Source: Novosphingobium sp. UBA6722 (GTDB lineage: Bacteria > Pseudomonadota > Alphaproteobacteria > Sphingomonadales > Sphingomonadaceae). From it: DNA of 18,640 nt. This document shows positions 15,805-18,640 of the stretch, in pieces. The first letter of the stretch is position 1. Every line of letters begins with the position of its first letter. The translations under genes and the position numbers were made by a program. The stretch is taken from assembly GCA_002454125.1 (NCBI GenBank), contig DKII01000119.1:4389-23028 (forward strand), read 5' to 3'. Under the pieces are notes generated by a model, which was not told where the DNA came from, did no database searches, and worked only from the letters and a program-made list of their open reading frames with translations.

Positions 15805-17427
15805 ATGAGCATCAATATCGGACCGCCAGCCGTTGAAGAGCTGCGTCCCCGGATCACCGTGATCGGCGTGGGCGGTGCGGGCGGCAACGCCATCGCCAAC
15901 ATGATCGGGGCCGGGATTGAGGGCGTCGACTTCGTGGTCGCGAACACCGATGCCCAGGCGCTGAACAATTCGATCGCCGAACATCGCATCCAGCTGGGCC
16001 CGGACATCACCCAGGGCCTGGGTGCCGGCTCGCGCCCCGAAGTGGGCAAGGCCGCGGCCGAGGAAACCCTGGCCGAGATCGACCGTGCGCTTGATGGCGT
16101 CCACATGTGCTTCATCGCCGCCGGCATGGGCGGCGGCACCGGCACTGGCGCGGCTCCGGTCGTCGCCAAGGCGGCCCGTGAAAAGGGCGTGCTGACCGTT
16201 GGCGTGGTGACCAAGCCGTTCCTGTTCGAAGGCACGCGCCGGATGCGCTCGGCCGAAGCCGGGATCGAGGAGCTGCAGAAGCACGTCGATACCCTGATCG
16301 TCATTCCCAACCAGAACCTGTTCCTGGTGGCGAAGGCCGAAACCACCTTCAAGGAAGCCTTCCTGCTGGCCGACGAAGTGCTGCAGCAGGGCGTCCGCTC
16401 GATCACTGACCTGATGGTCATGCCGGGCCTGATCAACCTCGACTTTGCGGACGTCCGCTCGGTCATGGCCGAAATGGGCAAGGCGATGATGGGCACGGGC
16501 GAAGGCAGCGGTGAAAACCGCGCGCTCGAGGCTGCCGAAAAGGCGATTGCCAACCCGCTGCTCGATGGCGTGTCGATGCAGGGCGCCAAGGGCGTGATCA
16601 TCTCGATCATCGGCGGCGACGACATGAAGCTGCTCGAAGTGGACGAAGCTGCGAACCACATTCGCGAGCTGGTCGATCCCAACGCCAACATCATCTGGGG
16701 CAGCGCCTTCAATCCGGACCTGCAGGGCAAGATCCGCGTCTCGGTGGTCGCCACCGGGATCGAGCAGACGGCGTCGATGGCGGAAGAAGCCTCGCGCCCG
16801 TTCAACCTGACCGCCTCGCGCGGGCCAGTCCGTCCGCAGGCCGAGGCCGTGCAGCCGCTGTTCGAGCGGGCTGCGCCGACACCGGAGCCTGAACCCGCCC
16901 CTGAACCGGTGGCCGAAGCGGCGCCTGCCCCAGAGCCCGAAGCGGAAGTTCAGGCGGAAGCGCCCGCACCGGTCGCAAGCTACAGCGACGATGACGATGA
17001 CTGGGGCACGGCCGCGGCCGCGACCGATGCTGCTGCAGACGAGCCGCTTGAGCTGGAAATGGAAGCCGAGGAGCCCGCTCCGGCCGCTGCAGCCGAACCG
17101 GCCGACGATCTCCTCAGCAATGCCTCGCGCCTGGTCGATGAAGACCAGCCGGTCGGCGGCGGCCTGCCCGGTCGGCGTCGCGGCCTGGTGTCGAGCGACA
17201 GCGGCGAAGGCGGTGCTTCGGCCGGCAGCGCGGATGAGGGCGCCGACGCGCCGATCCAGCCCGCAACCAAGGCGCCGCGCGTCTCGACCGGTGGTGCCAC
17301 TCTGTTTGAGCGCATGGCCAACCTTTCGCGCGGCGGCCGCTCGAAGGACGAGGATGAGGATGAGGACGATGGCGATGGCCCGTCGATCAGCATCCCGCGC
17401 TTCCTTGGCCGGCAGAATAATCAGTAA
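15805..17427 (+). CDS. ftsZ: Cell division protein FtsZ
   Basis: A tubulin-like GTPase of 540 residues that polymerises into the division ring. Domains: short N-terminus, GTPase core to about residue 320 with GVGGAGGNAI (21-30), the tubulin signature GGGTGTG (109-115), and the T7 loop N211-L-D-F-A-D-V with catalytic D213 and D216. A disordered linker of about 205 residues follows, rich in Ala, Pro and Glu with repeated PEPEPAPE-type sequence and ending in an acidic DEDEDEDD run (515-522). The C-terminal peptide is ISIPRFLGRQNNQ (528-540), which binds FtsA and other partners. Long linkers are typical of alphaproteobacteria (E. coli FtsZ is 383 residues). It is separated from ftsA by 137 bases and followed by a terminator-like hairpin. 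Confidence 0.97.
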   Translation: MSINIGPPAVEELRPRITVIGVGGAGGNAIANMIGAGIEGVDFVVANTDAQALNNSIAEHRIQLGPDITQGLGAGSRPEVGKAAAEETLAEIDRALDGVHMCFIAAGMGGGTGTGAAPVVAKAAREKGVLTVGVVTKPFLFEGTRRMRSAEAGIEELQKHVDTLIVIPNQNLFLVAKAETTFKEAFLLADEVLQQGVRSITDLMVMPGLINLDFADVRSVMAEMGKAMMGTGEGSGENRALEAAEKAIANPLLDGVSMQGAKGVIISIIGGDDMKLLEVDEAANHIRELVDPNANIIWGSAFNPDLQGKIRVSVVATGIEQTASMAEEASRPFNLTASRGPVRPQAEAVQPLFERAAPTPEPEPAPEPVAEAAPAPEPEAEVQAEAPAPVASYSDDDDDWGTAAAATDAAADEPLELEMEAEEPAPAAAAEPADDLLSNASRLVDEDQPVGGGLPGRRRGLVSSDSGEGGASAGSADEGADAPIQPATKAPRVSTGGATLFERMANLSRGGRSKDEDEDEDDGDGPSISIPRFLGRQNNQ

Positions 17428-17438
17428 GGTGATCTGAA

Positions 17439-17480
17439 CCCGGCGGTTCGGCGCAAAGCCGTTCCGCCGGGAACAATTTT
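17439..17480 (+). terminator. Probable rho-independent terminator after ftsZ
   Basis: An inverted repeat begins 11 bases after the ftsZ stop. Arms 17439-17452 and 17458-17471 pair over CCCGGCGG/CCGCCGGG and CGGC/GCCG, with two T-T mismatches between these blocks and a five-base loop (GCAAA). The sequence AACAATTTT follows. The GC-rich stem and short T-run fit an intrinsic terminator, though the T-run is short and the stem is interrupted. It would end the dcw transcript before the next gene. Confidence 0.7.
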
Positions 17481-17540
17481 CGACTATCGCTGCCGGGTCG
17501 CCAATTCGGCGGGTTGTCCATCCTCGCTTTCAGGGTCCCG

Positions 17541-18640
17541 ATGTCCCTCTCCATTCCGGCCAGACTGGTCCGTTTCGCGCTGCTGACCGGGACCTCGTTT
17601 GGCCTGGCGCTGCACCCGGCTTTTGCCCAGGCTGACACCCAGGCTGATGATGGTGAGATTGACGCGGTCAGCCAGCCGGTGGTTCAGCCGCTGCCGGGCG
17701 GTCCGGGCATGCAGCTCAACGCCGCCCTCGGCAAGCTGGCCCGCAACCCGCGCGACGTCGCGGCACTGATCGAAGCCGGCAAGGCTTCGGCCGCGATCGG
17801 CGATGCCGAGGCGGCGATGGGCTTCTACCGCCGCGCTGACCAGCTCCAGCCCACCAATGCCAATATCAAGGCCGGCCTGGCCGGCGCGATGGTGCTGGCC
17901 GAAGATCCCTATTCTGCCATCCCGTTGTTCGAGACGGCCGAGCGGATCGGGCCGGTCGATCCCAAGTTGCTGTCCGAACGCGGCCTGGCCTATGACCTGG
18001 TCGGCGATAACGAGCTGGCCCAGCGCTATTACCGCCAGGCGCTGAGCGCCGGGCCGGATGATGAAACGCTGCGCCGCCTGGCGCTGAGCCAGGCGATCTC
18101 GGGCGATCGGCGCGGCATGGAAGTGACGCTTAGCCCGCTGCTGCAGAAGCAGGACAAGGCTGCCTGGCGCACCCGCGCCTTTGCCTTTGCGATCCTGGGG
18201 CTGGCCAGCGAGGCCGAAGCCGTGGCCCGCGCCAACCTGCCCGAAGCGGCGGCTGGGGGCATGGTTGCCTATCTGCGCTACATGCCGCGGCTGACTCCGG
18301 CGCAGCAGGCTGCTGCTGCCAACCTTGGCCATTTCCCGCGCGCGGCCGAGATTGGGCGCGATGATCCGCGCATTGCGGCTTTCGTGCGGCCCAAGGCCGT
18401 GCTGGCCGCGGCGGAAAAGCCCGCGGCGGCAGTCGTGCCGGTCAAGAACGATCGCTCCAACCGCTCGCGTAACCGCCAGCCTGCCAAGCAGGAGCCGCCC
18501 AAGGTGGAAGCAACCCGGCCGCCGCCGGTGCGGGTTGATGTCCGTCCGGTCCCGCCCGAGCCGCAGCCGGTTCGCGTTGCCCTGGCGCCAGCCCCGGCGC
18601 CGACCCCGGTTCCAGCGCCCGCGCCTCAACCGCCCGCAGT
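17541..18640 (+). CDS. Secreted TPR-repeat protein with proline-rich C-terminal region (partial; possible SPOR-domain protein)
   Basis: The frame is open from the ATG at 17541 to the end of the window (366 codons), so the C-terminus is missing. The N-terminus is a signal peptide: Arg residues at 8 and 11, a hydrophobic core to about 24, and a probable cleavage after HPAFA (residue 29), placing the protein in the periplasm. Residues about 60-180 hold TPR-like helix pairs, for example DAEAAMGFYRRADQLQPTN and NELAQRYYRQALSAGPDD. From about residue 300 it becomes Pro/Ala-rich (PAPAPTPVPAPAPQPP). TPR proteins next to ftsZ in sphingomonads often end in a SPOR domain that binds septal glycan. That part is not visible, so this is inference. 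AGGG at 17532-17535 is a weak ribosome binding site. A TTG at 17514 is a less likely start. Confidence 0.75.
   Translation, partial: MSLSIPARLVRFALLTGTSFGLALHPAFAQADTQADDGEIDAVSQPVVQPLPGGPGMQLNAALGKLARNPRDVAALIEAGKASAAIGDAEAAMGFYRRADQLQPTNANIKAGLAGAMVLAEDPYSAIPLFETAERIGPVDPKLLSERGLAYDLVGDNELAQRYYRQALSAGPDDETLRRLALSQAISGDRRGMEVTLSPLLQKQDKAAWRTRAFAFAILGLASEAEAVARANLPEAAAGGMVAYLRYMPRLTPAQQAAAANLGHFPRAAEIGRDDPRIAAFVRPKAVLAAAEKPAAAVVPVKNDRSNRSRNRQPAKQEPPKVEATRPPPVRVDVRPVPPEPQPVRVALAPAPAPTPVPAPAPQPPA

Noticed and set aside
16870..16970. Repetitive Pro/Glu/Ala codons in ftsZ as a possible DNA repeat
   Set aside because: It is compositional bias of a disordered protein linker, with no exact tandem unit or spacer pattern.
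17484..18629. 381-codon open frame on the - strand at the right end
   Set aside because: The + strand frame from 17541 has a signal peptide, TPR pattern and normal codon use. The reverse frame is Arg/Gly-rich without motifs and would collide with it.

Overview
This window is a classical division and cell wall (dcw) cluster on the + strand of a GC-rich alphaproteobacterium. It is most likely a sphingomonad (Sphingomonadales; Novosphingobium, Erythrobacter or Sphingomonas type). That placement rests on gene order, high GC, the long FtsZ linker, the divergent FtsA, and a signal-peptide/TPR gene directly after ftsZ. It is an inference from protein character, not from a database search.

Layout: 3' end of rsmH (1-191), then ftsL, ftsI, murE, murF, mraY, murD, ftsW, murG, murC, murB, ddl, ftsQ and ftsA (188-15667). 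From rsmH to ftsA every junction is either an overlap of 1 or 4 bases (eleven junctions) or a gap of 7 or 12 bases (two junctions), so these genes look like one translationally coupled operon. A 137-bp gap (15668-15804) precedes ftsZ and is the only sizeable non-coding stretch inside the cluster. It contains a DnaA-box-like 9-mer and is the best place for a local ftsZ promoter. ftsZ (15805-17427) is followed by an imperfect hairpin terminator. A secreted TPR protein gene with a proline-rich C-terminal region starts at 17541 and runs off the right edge.

The genes work together as follows. MurB, MurC, MurD, MurE and MurF, with Ddl supplying D-Ala-D-Ala, build UDP-MurNAc-pentapeptide in the cytoplasm. 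MraY moves it to the lipid carrier (lipid I) and MurG adds GlcNAc (lipid II). The septal synthase pair FtsW (glycosyltransferase) and FtsI (transpeptidase) polymerises and crosslinks it. FtsQ and FtsL link that synthase to the divisome, FtsZ forms the ring and FtsA tethers it to the membrane. The conserved DNPR motif in MurE points to meso-diaminopimelate peptidoglycan.

I found no mobile element, CRISPR array, tRNA/rRNA gene or sign of recent transfer, and no new multi-gene system. The points most worth a second look are the eroded nucleotide-binding motifs of FtsA, the DnaA-box-like site upstream of ftsZ, and the TPR gene after ftsZ.
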